Shown: in pieces, positions 26,129-34,500 of the stretch
Layout of the letters: every line of letters begins with the position of its first letter
Numbering within the stretch: the first letter of the stretch is position 1
Source of the DNA: Bordetella petrii
GTDB taxonomy: Bacteria > Pseudomonadota > Gammaproteobacteria > Burkholderiales > Burkholderiaceae_B
Assembly: GCA_017745595.1 (NCBI GenBank)
Contig: WMBV01000033.1
Coordinates: 1-59,690 of the forward strand
DNA length: 59,690 nt
Reading direction: 5' to 3'
Made by a program: the position numbers and the translations under genes
Notes under the pieces: generated by a model
The model's input: the letters and a program-made list of their open reading frames with translations, nothing else
Databases searched by the model: none
Told to the model about the DNA's origin: nothing

Positions 26129-26704
26129 TGTTGCGGTAGTCGAAGGGTAGCGAATGGAGTCCCCCTGCTACCCCGAAATTTGGCCGTCATGCGATGTCGT
26201 CCCATCGTTATCTCAGATCTATCGAAAGATCTATTGGTTCAAGAGTTTTTGGGTGTTCACCATGTCCGAGCATGCGCTTGTGGCTTACCCATCATTCAGC
26301 CGGTCAAGGCTATGGGCGACAGGGTGCCCAGACTCGCGCTCTGCGTCGGCGCTAGGGACTGCGCATGACGTCCAAACCGCCAAACTGGAACGGGCTTGTC
26401 GTGGCCGATATCGTCCGTGATGCGCAGACGAGCCTCGTGCCTCCTACCGCATCGGCCGCACGGGTGTCGTTGTTCTGATAGGCTTGCGCTGCGTCCACGC
26501 CTTCCCAGGCCTGGGCCTAGTCAGGACCAGGCTATCTGGCGCCGTTCAGGCACGATCAAGCCATTGCTTGATCGATCGGGGCAGGCGGCTTGCTCTGGGG
26601 CGCCCGGCGCGCGCGACGGTGTCGACCCAAGCACGCCGTCCAGGAGAATGACGTTCGGCATCGATTCATGCCAAATTCAAGTAAGCCCGCAAAGGAGCTG
26701 AACT
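26129..26704. other. Gene-poor interval
   Basis: Only short overlapping frames of poor composition are present and none has both a start and a ribosome site. A palindromic AGATCT pair lies near 26216-26234. I see no RNA gene or insertion-sequence end. Confidence 0.4.
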
Positions 26705-27094
26705 TTACCGCCGCGCCGGATGCTGCTGGAATATCTGCCGTAGGCCCGCAATATCGCCAGCGCTCAGCATTTGCCAGAACAGCAGCGCATCGTCAAAGCG
26801 GATGTTCTCGCAATGGTGCGCTGGCGCAATGGTTTGCTCAAGGTCCTGGTTTGCCCATTGTTCGAAAGTCATGCGCCGCTGGCGAGTGACTATCAATACG
26901 AATAAAGGCCCTGCGCCTTGGGCCCAGCGAAGGCGAGCGTCAGGATGGGTTTCATAGGCCGACCGAGAGATATTGGAGTCGCTTTCATCAAAGAGTTGCT
27001 CGAGCGCGTAACGCAGGTCAGCTTCGCAGGGATTGCGCACATCCGATCCAAAGCGTCCGGTCAGCAAGGTCCAGGCTGTATTCATACTTGTCAT
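26705..27094 (-). CDS. Hypothetical cytoplasmic protein (129 aa)
   Basis: The frame is open from 27286, but upstream of the ATG at 27094 its sequence is not protein-like and would run into the STN B promoter, so I use 27094. The product is mostly helical and acidic/aromatic: DLRYALEQLFDESDSNIS, LRWAQGAGPLFVLIVTRQRR, MTFEQWANQDLEQTIAPAHH, DDALLFWQMLSAGDIAGLR. No signal peptide or membrane span. I do not recognise the family. It is divergent from cassette B and probably not part of its operon. Confidence 0.5.
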   Translation of the reverse strand: MTSMNTAWTLLTGRFGSDVRNPCEADLRYALEQLFDESDSNISRSAYETHPDARLRWAQGAGPLFVLIVTRQRRMTFEQWANQDLEQTIAPAHHCENIRFDDALLFWQMLSAGDIAGLRQIFQQHPARR

Positions 27095-27203
27095 AATGGC
27101 ATCAGAGCTTGTCGAGAAATTGACGCATGCGGGCCTAGACGGCGGTTCACTGTCATGATGCTGCCTTATACATAGGTCAACGTGTAGTATGCATGACGAT
27201 GAT

Positions 27204-27219
27204 TTCATGGTTCTGTCAT
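27204..27219 (+). promoter_or_regulatory. Pho-box-like direct repeat upstream of STN gene B
   Basis: TTCAT (27204-27208) and GTCAT (27215-27219) are 11 nt apart, the same geometry as before STN genes A and C. They lie 66 bp before the start codon. No CGTCTA element follows at promoter spacing. Confidence 0.55.
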
Positions 27220-27284
27220 AAGCGGACGCTACCATCCGGGAGTTTCCGACTGTCCAGACGGTCGCCTGAATTCCTAGCCGGATC

Positions 27285-28031
27285 ATGTATGGCCGTTGCC
27301 CGATTGACTGCTTCCTTATGTTCGCCGTTCATGGTTTGTGTACGGCGGGCAGGTTGATTGCGGTGCTGGGCCTGAGTGGTGCGGCCCTGGCGATGGAGCC
27401 GAGCCTTGCGGCGCAACCCCGCCTACCGCACGCCGGTCAGGCCGGCACCCTGCTTGAAGCGGATTTGATTTTGTTTGATATGCCGCGCATGCCCTTGCAT
27501 GACGCGCTTCAGCGATACAGCAGTCTGACCGGGCGTTCTGTGCTGTATGACTCCGGCCAAGTGACGGACCGCTGGTCGTCGCCGCTTAAAGGGCGGTATA
27601 CGGCCGATGCAGCCTTGCGAGCGCTGATCAACGCCAGCGGTATGCAGGCGCGTTTTGCCTCTGACCGGGCTTTCATGTTGACGCCAATCTCGTCCGGCCG
27701 TCCGGCTTTAGGCCAAGCCACGCACGTCGATCCCGCCGCCCATCCTCAATTCTATGGTCAATTGCAGGCGCGTGTTAAACGCGCTTTGTGTGCCGACGCT
27801 ACATTGGAGTCCGGCGCTTATCGCCTGGCGCTGCGTTTCCGCGTGGATGCCGCCCAGACCATCGAGCAACTGCAGGTGCATGCGACCGGCCGGGCCGATC
27901 TGGAGCCGCGCATTCAGGCCCGCCTGCAAGGCCTGCCCTTGGGCGTCACACCGCCAAGCGGCGTGCCGCAGCCCATTTTGCTGCTCATTGCGCCTCGGAA
28001 GAGCCATGTTCGCGAGGAGTGCGCCCCGTGA
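27285..28031 (+). CDS. VreA-like signalling protein B: STN + TonB_C, no beta-barrel
   Basis: 248 residues from ATG 27285; ATG 27318 is an alternative start. The signal peptide core LIAVLGLSGAALAM is followed by a ~20-residue linker. The STN domain (~60-135) has LILFDMPRMPLHDALQRYSS, SVLYDSGQ and YTADAALRALINASGMQARF. The TonB_C-like domain (~155-237) has FYGQLQARVKRALC, YRLALRFRV and PQPILLLI. It is clearly paralogous to copy A (LHEALQRYSRLTGRSVIYDSGQ there). Cys169 and Cys246 match the conserved pair. Its stop overlaps the GTG of the sigma gene. Predicted to sense or relay a periplasmic cue to anti-sigma factor B. Confidence 0.85.
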   Translation: MYGRCPIDCFLMFAVHGLCTAGRLIAVLGLSGAALAMEPSLAAQPRLPHAGQAGTLLEADLILFDMPRMPLHDALQRYSSLTGRSVLYDSGQVTDRWSSPLKGRYTADAALRALINASGMQARFASDRAFMLTPISSGRPALGQATHVDPAAHPQFYGQLQARVKRALCADATLESGAYRLALRFRVDAAQTIEQLQVHATGRADLEPRIQARLQGLPLGVTPPSGVPQPILLLIAPRKSHVREECAP

Positions 28032-28531
28032 CCACCAAAGGGCTGGCGGCGCTGCAGCGCTTGTTCAAGGACCGCTACGATACGCTCAAGACGCAGTTGA
28101 CCCGACGCCTGGGTTCGGCCGAACTGGCCAGCGACGCCTTGCACGATGCCTACCTGCGACTTACCAGCAGAAACGACCTGGACCAGATCCTGCATACCCA
28201 AAGCTATGTGCTCAATACGGCGGTAAACGGCGCGATCGACAGGATGCGCCGGGATGCGCGCTTGCTGAGCGAGAGCGAGATAGACGCCCTGTACGACTAT
28301 GCCGATCCGGCCGCCGGACCGGCCGAGCAGGCCCAGGCACGCTTGGACCTGGAGCATATGATGCAGGCCCTGGACGCGTTGCCGTCCCGGCAATGCGATA
28401 TTCTCTATTCGGCGCGCATAGAAGGCGCCACGCTGGAGGAGTTGGCCAAACGCTGGGGAATTTCCACGCGCATGGTCAGTCGAGAGCTGCAGGCCGCCCA
28501 TGAGTTTTGCGCCGAATGCATGAAACGCTGA
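28028..28531 (+). CDS. FecI/VreI-type ECF sigma factor B
   Basis: 167 residues from the GTG that overlaps the STN stop as GTGA. Region 2 lies at ~10-80 (FKDRYDTLKTQLTRRLG, DALHDAYLRL, SYVLNTAVNGAIDRMRRD). Region 4 lies at ~105-160 (ALDALPSRQCDILYSARIEG, LAKRWGISTRMVSRELQAAH). The helix-turn-helix LAKRWGIS...V.RE.QAAH is conserved in all three copies, so the three sigma factors probably read closely related promoters and may cross-talk. The anti-sigma gene begins 156 bp downstream behind its own predicted sigma promoter. Confidence 0.9.
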   Translation: MTTKGLAALQRLFKDRYDTLKTQLTRRLGSAELASDALHDAYLRLTSRNDLDQILHTQSYVLNTAVNGAIDRMRRDARLLSESEIDALYDYADPAAGPAEQAQARLDLEHMMQALDALPSRQCDILYSARIEGATLEELAKRWGISTRMVSRELQAAHEFCAECMKR

Positions 28532-28563
28532 ACGCATCCTTATGCTCCTTATTATCAAGAACC

Positions 28564-28593
28564 TGTTCCTGAATCCGTTCGCTCAAACGTCTA
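28564..28593 (+). promoter_or_regulatory. Predicted ECF-sigma promoter of anti-sigma gene B
   Basis: TGTTCC (28564-28569) and CGTCTA (28588-28593) are 24 nt apart start to start. CTCAAACGTCTAT is shared exactly with the anti-sigma C promoter. No Pho-box-like repeat lies upstream. Confidence 0.6.
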
Positions 28594-28687
28594 TATATAT
28601 GAAGAGGCGTACCTGCCTGATCCAAGGCAGGGCGCTGCATGGCAATGACGATGCGTGCCAGGTGGGCCACCGGGTCGCGTGCCTGCA

Positions 28688-29683
28688 ATGACCGACTCCA
28701 TCATGCCCAACCCTTTTTTTTCCGATGCTGATAACGACTCGAAATCGGCTTTATTGACCGAGGCGCGGGCCTGGGCGCGCAAGTTTGCGGTGGGTCAACC
28801 CACCACGCAGGATGCCCAGGCGCTCAAGCAATGGTGCGCGCAAAGCGCCGAGCATGCGCGCGCCTGGCGCGAGGCCAGCGTCGAGTGGAAGGCGTTGGGC
28901 GAAGTGATGCACACCTACCGCGCCCGAAATCCGGCGCCCTGCATGCCGTCGCACCGGCCTGCGCGCCGCTGGTTTCTGGGCGCGGCCGTTGGGTCTGCTG
29001 CCACCGCTGTGGCGGCCGTGGCGGTGCTGCGTCCGCCGCTGGGACTGTGGCCGTCCTGGTCCGAGCTGGGCGCCGATTACCGCACCGCCACCGGCGAGCA
29101 GCGTGATGTTCAAATCGGCACACACATCCGCGTGGCTTTGAACACGCAAACCAGTATCTCCGTGCAAGAACAGGCGGTTCGCCCTCGGATTGAGCTGATC
29201 GCGGGTGAAGCGGCCGTCGTGAGCGACGGCGCTCAGGCCCTGGAGGTGCTGGCAGGCGCAGGAAGTGTCCAGTTGGCCCGCGGTTGCGTGGAGGTGCGTC
29301 GATTCGCAGGTGATCAGGTGCGCTTGGTGTGTGTCGATGGTCAGGCCCAATTGCAGCATGCCGCAGGGGCCTTGGACTTGCAGGCCGGCCAGCAGGTGAG
29401 CTATGACGCGCACGCCGTGAGCAGCGTGGCGCGCCGTGCTGACACCACGACCTCGGCTTGGCGCGACGGCATCGTCGATTTCGACAACACTCCGTTAGCG
29501 CAGGCTGTGGCCGAAATCAATCGCTATCGGCCGGGCCGCGTGATGTTGATGAGTGACGCCCTGGCCAAGCGGCGCATCAGCGGACGGTTCAAAGTCGATG
29601 CGCTCGACCAAGCCGTGACGTTGATCGAGCAACTGTACCAGGCCAAGGTCAGGCGGTTGGGGGATGTGGTGCTGCTTAGCTGA
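28688..29683 (+). CDS. FecR/VreR-type anti-sigma factor B
   Basis: 331 residues from ATG 28688; a GTG at 28655 is in frame but adds a non-conserved leader. Domains follow copy A: a cytoplasmic sigma-binding region (~15-85; LLTEARAWARKFAVGQPTTQ), a transmembrane segment (~95-115), the motif RPPLGLWPSWSELGADYRT, a periplasmic FecR domain (~130-230) and an STN-like end with EINRYRPGRVMLM. Eight T bases at 28714-28721, only nine codons into the gene, are a possible slippage site. The 3' end contains one copy of a 40-bp direct repeat whose other copy lies beyond the first toxin-antitoxin pair. The partner exoprotein is separated by 1.8 kb. Confidence 0.9.
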   Translation: MTDSIMPNPFFSDADNDSKSALLTEARAWARKFAVGQPTTQDAQALKQWCAQSAEHARAWREASVEWKALGEVMHTYRARNPAPCMPSHRPARRWFLGAAVGSAATAVAAVAVLRPPLGLWPSWSELGADYRTATGEQRDVQIGTHIRVALNTQTSISVQEQAVRPRIELIAGEAAVVSDGAQALEVLAGAGSVQLARGCVEVRRFAGDQVRLVCVDGQAQLQHAAGALDLQAGQQVSYDAHAVSSVARRADTTTSAWRDGIVDFDNTPLAQAVAEINRYRPGRVMLMSDALAKRRISGRFKVDALDQAVTLIEQLYQAKVRRLGDVVLLS

Positions 29684-29697
29684 GCTGCTTGCCGGCG
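29658..29697 (+). repeat. 40-bp direct repeat, copy 1 (end of anti-sigma gene B)
   Basis: It covers the last 26 bases of the anti-sigma gene and 14 bases beyond. The second copy at 30575-30614 differs at one base (G versus A). The pair brackets the ParE-like operon. Confidence 0.9.
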
Positions 29698-29716
29698 TCG
29701 GCTTGCCTTTCGGACT

Positions 29717-30025
29717 CTACATTGTCTCTGCCGCCGGCCACTGCTGCGAGGAATGCAGCACGTTCAGAATTACCACGTCCGTGCCTGTTAATTCGTATAC
29801 CACGATGAAATTCGGCCGTACGACCATTTCCCGTGTACCCGGCGCCCGGCCCGCCTTGTAGAGTTTCGGATGTAAGAGCAGGTTATTGGCTTTGTCCTCG
29901 ATCTCATCGTCCAGGTCGATGGCAGCCAACGGGTTGTCCTGGGCAATGTACTCCATGATCGCGATACGGTCGGCCCGAGCTTCGGGGCGCCAAACAATCC
30001 GTGCCAGCTTGCCCCCACCGCTCAT
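29717..30025 (-). CDS. RelE/ParE-family toxin
   Basis: 102 residues with the family's compact pattern: VWRPEARADRIAIMEYIAQ, NPLAAIDLDDEI, LYKAGRAPGTREMVVRPNFI, VVILNVLHSSQQWP. Known members block translation or DNA gyrase; sequence alone does not say which. The ATG overlaps the stop of the upstream antitoxin gene (ATGA), the normal coupling for such pairs. The operon runs opposite to the exoprotein cassette and lies inside it, between the 40-bp repeats, so it looks like an acquired module. Confidence 0.85.
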   Translation of the reverse strand: MSGGGKLARIVWRPEARADRIAIMEYIAQDNPLAAIDLDDEIEDKANNLLLHPKLYKAGRAPGTREMVVRPNFIVVYELTGTDVVILNVLHSSQQWPAAETM

Positions 30026-30468
30026 TGCGCGGCCTTGGCCCTCAAGGCGGCGCGACGCTGGGCAAACTCGGCTTTCATTTCATCGTTCGAGATCGAGGGC
30101 CGAGGGTCGTTGCGGCTGGCCTCGACCCTCCCGCGGAACCACTTGTCGTAGGCCGCCGCCTCATGGGTCTTCTTCAGCGCCTCGGCACGGTCGGGTCGCT
30201 TGACGGTCGTCACGGCGTCCTGGTCATAGTTGGCCGCGTCCACGTCGAACTGCGTCAGCCCCATGCCCTTCAGGTAGGTCGCCAGGGTTTCAAACCGCCG
30301 CCACACCCGCACGGACCGCGAGTTCTTCGCGGCCAAGGACTGCTCATGCGTGCCGTACTTGACCATCACCGCCCAGCCACCGGGCTGGCCGACGACATGC
30401 GCGCCGCGCACCACGCCCGCCTCGACTAGACGCGACAGAGTGCTATGGTCGATCGTGTCGGTTGCCAT
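30022..30468 (-). CDS. Antitoxin partner of the ParE-like toxin
   Basis: 148 residues, longer than a simple ParD. The N-terminal ~70 residues (LSRLVEAGVVRGAHVVGQPG, SLAAKNSRSVRVWRRFETLA) look like a DNA-binding or stabilisation domain found in plasmid/ICE genes. The C-terminal ~45 residues (YDKWFRGRVEASRNDPRP, ISNDEMKAEFAQRRAALRAK) have the antitoxin tail pattern that wraps the toxin. It is upstream of and overlaps the toxin gene. GAGGTAAAG precedes the start as ribosome site. The antitoxin role is inferred mainly from the pairing. Confidence 0.7.
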   Translation of the reverse strand: MATDTIDHSTLSRLVEAGVVRGAHVVGQPGGWAVMVKYGTHEQSLAAKNSRSVRVWRRFETLATYLKGMGLTQFDVDAANYDQDAVTTVKRPDRAEALKKTHEAAAYDKWFRGRVEASRNDPRPSISNDEMKAEFAQRRAALRAKAAQ

Positions 30469-30574
30469 GTCTTTACCTCGCTTCGTCGACAGGTTCCGGG
30501 GGAAATCTAATTGTAATCAGTATCCCTATTTATTGTAAATCAGGATCTGGATTTTTATTGACTAGGACGGTGGC

Positions 30575-30614
30575 TGGGGGATATGGTGCTGCTTAGCTGA
30601 GCTGCTTGCCGGCG
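30575..30614 (+). repeat. 40-bp direct repeat, copy 2 (overlaps the vapC end)
   Basis: 39 of 40 bases match 29658-29697, the end of the anti-sigma gene. On the minus strand it supplies the last residues and the stop codon of the VapC-like toxin (GKQLS). Confidence 0.9.
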
Positions 30615-31018
30615 ATTCGAGGGCTAACGAGTGAAAGGGTCGGGAAATAATTGCGATACCGCCTGATGTCGCGCGTGAGCAAAGGAATACCCAGCACCGC
30701 GGCATGTGCGCCGATGAAGAAGTCGGGCAATATACCCGCTTTGCTTCCCGCGTTGCCGCGGTAGGCGCGAAAGGCCTTGCCCGCTAGGAAAAGGGCGCTG
30801 GCCGGTACGCGTTCAACGGTCAAGTCCATTCTTTGTATTGCGTCGTCCAGCGCCTCGATGCGGTCATAGCCAATGGACCACTCGGCGTATATCACATCAT
30901 TGATCAGCAACGGGCCGCGCAGGCTGGCCGACTCCAGTTGCCGGATGGACCATTCGGCCCAGGCAGGGTCGTCCGTCACGACGTCTAGCAAGACATTGGT
31001 ATCGACGAGGGTCGTCAT
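30593..31018 (-). CDS. vapC: VapC-like PIN-domain toxin
   Basis: 141 residues. The PIN-domain acidic residues are in place: Asp6 in VDTNVLLD, Glu46 in YAEWS, Asp99 in ILPDFFIGAHA and Asp117 in LLTRDIRRY. The family cleaves RNA, often tRNA or rRNA. The start overlaps the vapB stop by ATGA. The very C-terminus and stop lie inside the copy-2 direct repeat, so the end of the protein may have been set by the rearrangement. VapB and an operator palindrome lie upstream on the minus strand. Confidence 0.9.
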   Translation of the reverse strand: MTTLVDTNVLLDVVTDDPAWAEWSIRQLESASLRGPLLINDVIYAEWSIGYDRIEALDDAIQRMDLTVERVPASALFLAGKAFRAYRGNAGSKAGILPDFFIGAHAAVLGIPLLTRDIRRYRNYFPTLSLVSPRIAGKQLS

Positions 31019-31254
31019 GGTGCTTTGTCTGAGCGGGTCAGCGCCATGATCTGGTCGGTTGACATGACGCCTTGGGCTGAACCCCTGAGCTGCCTGAAGC
31101 GGCTTTTGATCTCTGTGGTCTTAGCCTTGGGCTGCAGGTAGACGCGGCCGTCATCCGTGATGTCAAAACTGATTTCGGCGCCAGGCCGCAGTCCAAGAAG
31201 ATCGCGCACCGATTTGGGAATAGTGACCTGCCCCTTGCTGGTGAGTGTCGTCAT
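31015..31254 (-). CDS. vapB: VapB-like antitoxin, AbrB/SpoVT fold
   Basis: 79 residues. The N-terminal swapped-hairpin DNA-binding domain is typical: MTTLTSKGQVTIPKSVRDLL, GLRPGAEISFDI, GRVYLQPK. The C-terminal half (IKSRFRQLRG...MSTDQIMALTR) would bind VapC. It starts 19 bp downstream of a 12-bp-arm palindrome that is its likely operator, consistent with autorepression by a VapBC complex. Confidence 0.9.
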   Translation of the reverse strand: MTTLTSKGQVTIPKSVRDLLGLRPGAEISFDITDDGRVYLQPKAKTTEIKSRFRQLRGSAQGVMSTDQIMALTRSDKAP

Positions 31255-31272
31255 TTCATTGTCCTGTCGAAA

Positions 31273-31302
31273 GGTAATACTTGAATTTTATCAAGTATTA
31301 CC
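31273..31302 (-). promoter_or_regulatory. Palindromic operator of the vapBC operon
   Basis: Perfect 12-bp inverted arms GGTAATACTTGA / TCAAGTATTACC flank a 6-nt AT-rich centre, immediately upstream of vapB. This is the expected type of autoregulatory site for a VapB dimer. Confidence 0.75.
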
Positions 31303-31403
31303 ACGCGAGAGTCCATCACGGCGTACTTCATCTGGCGACGATTCCGTGTCCCGCGGCAGCGTTCACAGTAGGGCTCGACAAAATAGCCGATCTTCCTCGT
31401 GCT

Positions 31404-31458
31404 GTAAGAAAAACTTCATACGATCTGCGGTTCTGGAATGGTTTTGCCCCAGCGTCTA
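31404..31458 (+). promoter_or_regulatory. Composite promoter of exoprotein B: Pho-box-like repeat plus ECF-sigma elements
   Basis: GTAAG (31404-31408) and TTCAT (31415-31419) are 11 nt apart around AAAAAC. GGTTCT starts at 31429, nine bases later. CGTCTA (31453-31458) starts 24 nt after it. The start codon used here is 76 nt after CGTCTA. The first Pho half-site and the -35-like element are weaker than in A and C. Confidence 0.5.
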
Positions 31459-31533
31459 TAGGGATAGAGGTCCGAGCCCGCGCATGCCTGCGTTCGACCC
31501 GTTCCGACTGTCTTATCCAGGATGCTACCCGCC

Positions 31534-34500
31534 ATGTCTTTTGCCTCGCCTTCTCCCCGACCTTCAGGTTCCACGCTGGCGTTTGCCCAAGGCCGGGGGG
31601 GCCTGCTATCGCGGCACGTGCGTCGCCTGCCGCGCCTGACGCCGTTGGCTTCGGCGCTTGCGGTGCTGGCTGTTGTGGGCAGCGTTGCGGGTCCGTATGC
31701 GCATGCCCAGCCGCGCCCGTTCAGCGGCGGCTGGATGGCGGCCAAGGGGGCTACGCAAAGTCACACGGCGGCCACGGGCCGGCTGCCCAACGGCATGCTG
31801 GCCGGGGCCGGCTCGGCGGCGCGCCAACAGCAGCAGGCGCGCGCCACGCTGAACCGCTCGGTGCAGAACCTGGGCAGCGCGGCGGCGGCCATCGCCGCCC
31901 AGCAGGCCGCGCAGGCGGCGGCCCGGGCCGCTGCGGCCCATGAGCCTTCGGTGCCCGACGGCTTGGCCGAAGGCGGCCTGAAGGTCGATGTGGATCCGCT
32001 GACGGCCGGCTGGCTCAATGCCAAGGCGCCAGTGCAGACACGGGCCGGCGGTCGCACCACGGTGGCCATCGAGCAGACAGCGGACAAGGCGATCCTGAAT
32101 TGGGAAACCTTCAACGTGGGCCGAAACACCACGGTGGATTTCCGGCAGCAGTCGGACTGGGCGGTGCTCAACCGCGTCAACGATCCGCAGGCGCGTCCGA
32201 GCCAGATCCAGGGCCAGATCAAGGCCGATGGCACGGTGATGATCGCCAACCGCAATGGCGTGGTGTTCACCGGCAGCAGCCAGGTCAATGTGCGCAACCT
32301 GGTGGCGGCGGCAGCGAAGATCACTGACGCGCAGTTCCGCGAGCGAGGCATTTTCGGGGCCGACGACAATACGGCAACGTTTGTCGGGGCTCTGGGCAAG
32401 GTCACAGTCGAGCAGGGCGCGCAGCTGCAGACTCATGAGCCTGCCAGCGTCACCCAGGGCGGCGGGTACGTGATGCTGTTGGGCCAGGAGGTACGCAACG
32501 ATGGCCACATCGTGACGCGTAAGGGACAGGCGCAGCTTGCGGCCGGCGACAGCTTCGTCATCCGCAAGGGATTGGTCACCAACAGCTCGGCCGGCGGCAC
32601 GACGTACTCCACCACGCGGGGCAATGAGGTGGCGCCCAAGGCCGATCCGGGTCTGGACGCTTCGCTGATCGACCCGTCCCTGCACCGCGGCCGGGTGACC
32701 AATGCCGGGCTGATCCAGGCCCGCGAGGGTGACGTCACCCTGGCCGGGCACGACGTGCGCCAGCAAGGTGTGGCGATGGCCACCACCACCGTCAATACCC
32801 GCGGCACCATTCATTTGCTCAACAGCGCCAGTGACACGCAAGGCACGATTGCGCTGGGCAAGGGCGCGATCACGGCCATCATTTTGGAAGATGACGGCCA
32901 GACCGCGTTCGATAGCCAGCGCCAGGCGCTGATCGAGGAATCGGCCGCGCTCGACGCCCTGCGCCGGGGCGCAGGCAGTGGCGCGTTCGACAACCTGTCC
33001 ACGCAGGCCGACCGGCGCGACCAGTCGCGTATCGAGATCGTTTCGGGTCGGCAGGTCGATTTCGCCGAGGGCAGCCTGACGCTGGCCACGGGCGGGCAGG
33101 TAGCCGTCAGCGCGGGCGGCAAGGCTGTGGTGCGCGAGGGCGCCACGCTGGACGTATCCGGCGCCGTGGGCGTGCAGGTGGCGATGGCATCCAACAATGT
33201 GCAGATCAACATCCAGGGCAACGAGCAGCGCGACGCGCCGGGCAACCGCGACAGCACCAACTTGAACAACAGCAATGTATGGGTGGATCGGCGCAGTCTG
33301 GTTCTGGTGCCGGCCGGCACGGGCGGATATGAGACCGATCGTTGGTATACCGCCGGCGGCCTGCTGGAAGTAGGGGGCTACCTGGGCACCACGGGCCATT
33401 CGGTGGGCGAATGGATGGCCCAGGGCGGCACCGTGGACTTCACGGGCGGGGAGGTAGCCACGGGCGCCGGTTCGAGCATCAACCTGTCGGGCGGCACACT
33501 GGACGTGCAAAGCGGCTATATCCGCCGCAGTTGGCTGCGTGGCAGCGACGGGCGCCTGTACACCGTGGACCGGGCCCCCGGCGACCTGCTTTACCAGGAA
33601 GGACTGTATCAAGGCTACGAGCGCCAGAGCGTGCGCTGGGGCCGCACGGACACCTGGATCAATCCGCTGGTGGCGCCGGGCCGCCGGTGGGAAGAGGGCT
33701 ATACGGTGGGCCGCGACGCGGGCCGACTGATCATCGGCACGCAACGCGCGGTGCTTGAAGGCGATCTCGAAACCGATACCTTCCAGGGTGGACGCCAGCA
33801 CACGGCGCCCGCGGCGGGGTTGGATGGCTACCGGCAGGTGCAGGACGCCGTCGCACGCCGGGGCGCGTTGATCATCGGCACCTTGGCATCGGTGTACGAC
33901 GAGCCCACGCGCAATCTGCGCTACAGCCCGGTGGCGGTGGTTGACGAAATCGTCATCGGCATGCCGTCGCGTGCCGATGAAGCGACGCAGGAAGCGGCGG
34001 CCGACACCGGACCGACGCGAATTGTGCTCGATTCAGCCTGGCTGAACGGCCTGGAGCTGGGTTCTCTGCAGGCCTATGCCAAGGGCAGCGCCCAGGTCAG
34101 CCAGACGATCGAGATCGCGCACGGCGGCGAGATTGCGTTGCATGCCGCGCAGGTGGACGTGAACGCCGACGTGGTCGCGCGCGGCGGGGCCATTACGCTG
34201 GGCAACATGGTCGAGCAGTACATCGATGCCGGCACGGGTTGGCAGGCGCGTCCCCTGACGACGTCGGTGCCGACCGGCTACGAGGCGCGCGTCGCGATAG
34301 GCGAGAACGTGACGCTGGATGCGCGCGGCCTGTGGAACAACTTGTGGCAGGACGGCGCCGATAGGGGCGACCTGCCATTTGTGGACGGCGGCATCGTCCG
34401 GGTGCGCAGCAGTGGCGACGTGCAGGTCGCCGCGGGCTCGCTGCTGGACGTGTCCTCGGGCGCGGCGCTGATGGCCGGCGGCGGCCTGCGAGGCGGCCAG

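Noticed and set aside
25315-26205. 296-codon minus-strand frame overlapping the four-span membrane gene
   Set aside because: Arg/Ser-rich with no recognisable segment; the overlapping frame at 25539-26045 has a ribosome site and membrane spans.
26154-26701. Short plus-strand frames in the gene-poor interval
   Set aside because: Poor composition, no start signals, no family recognised.
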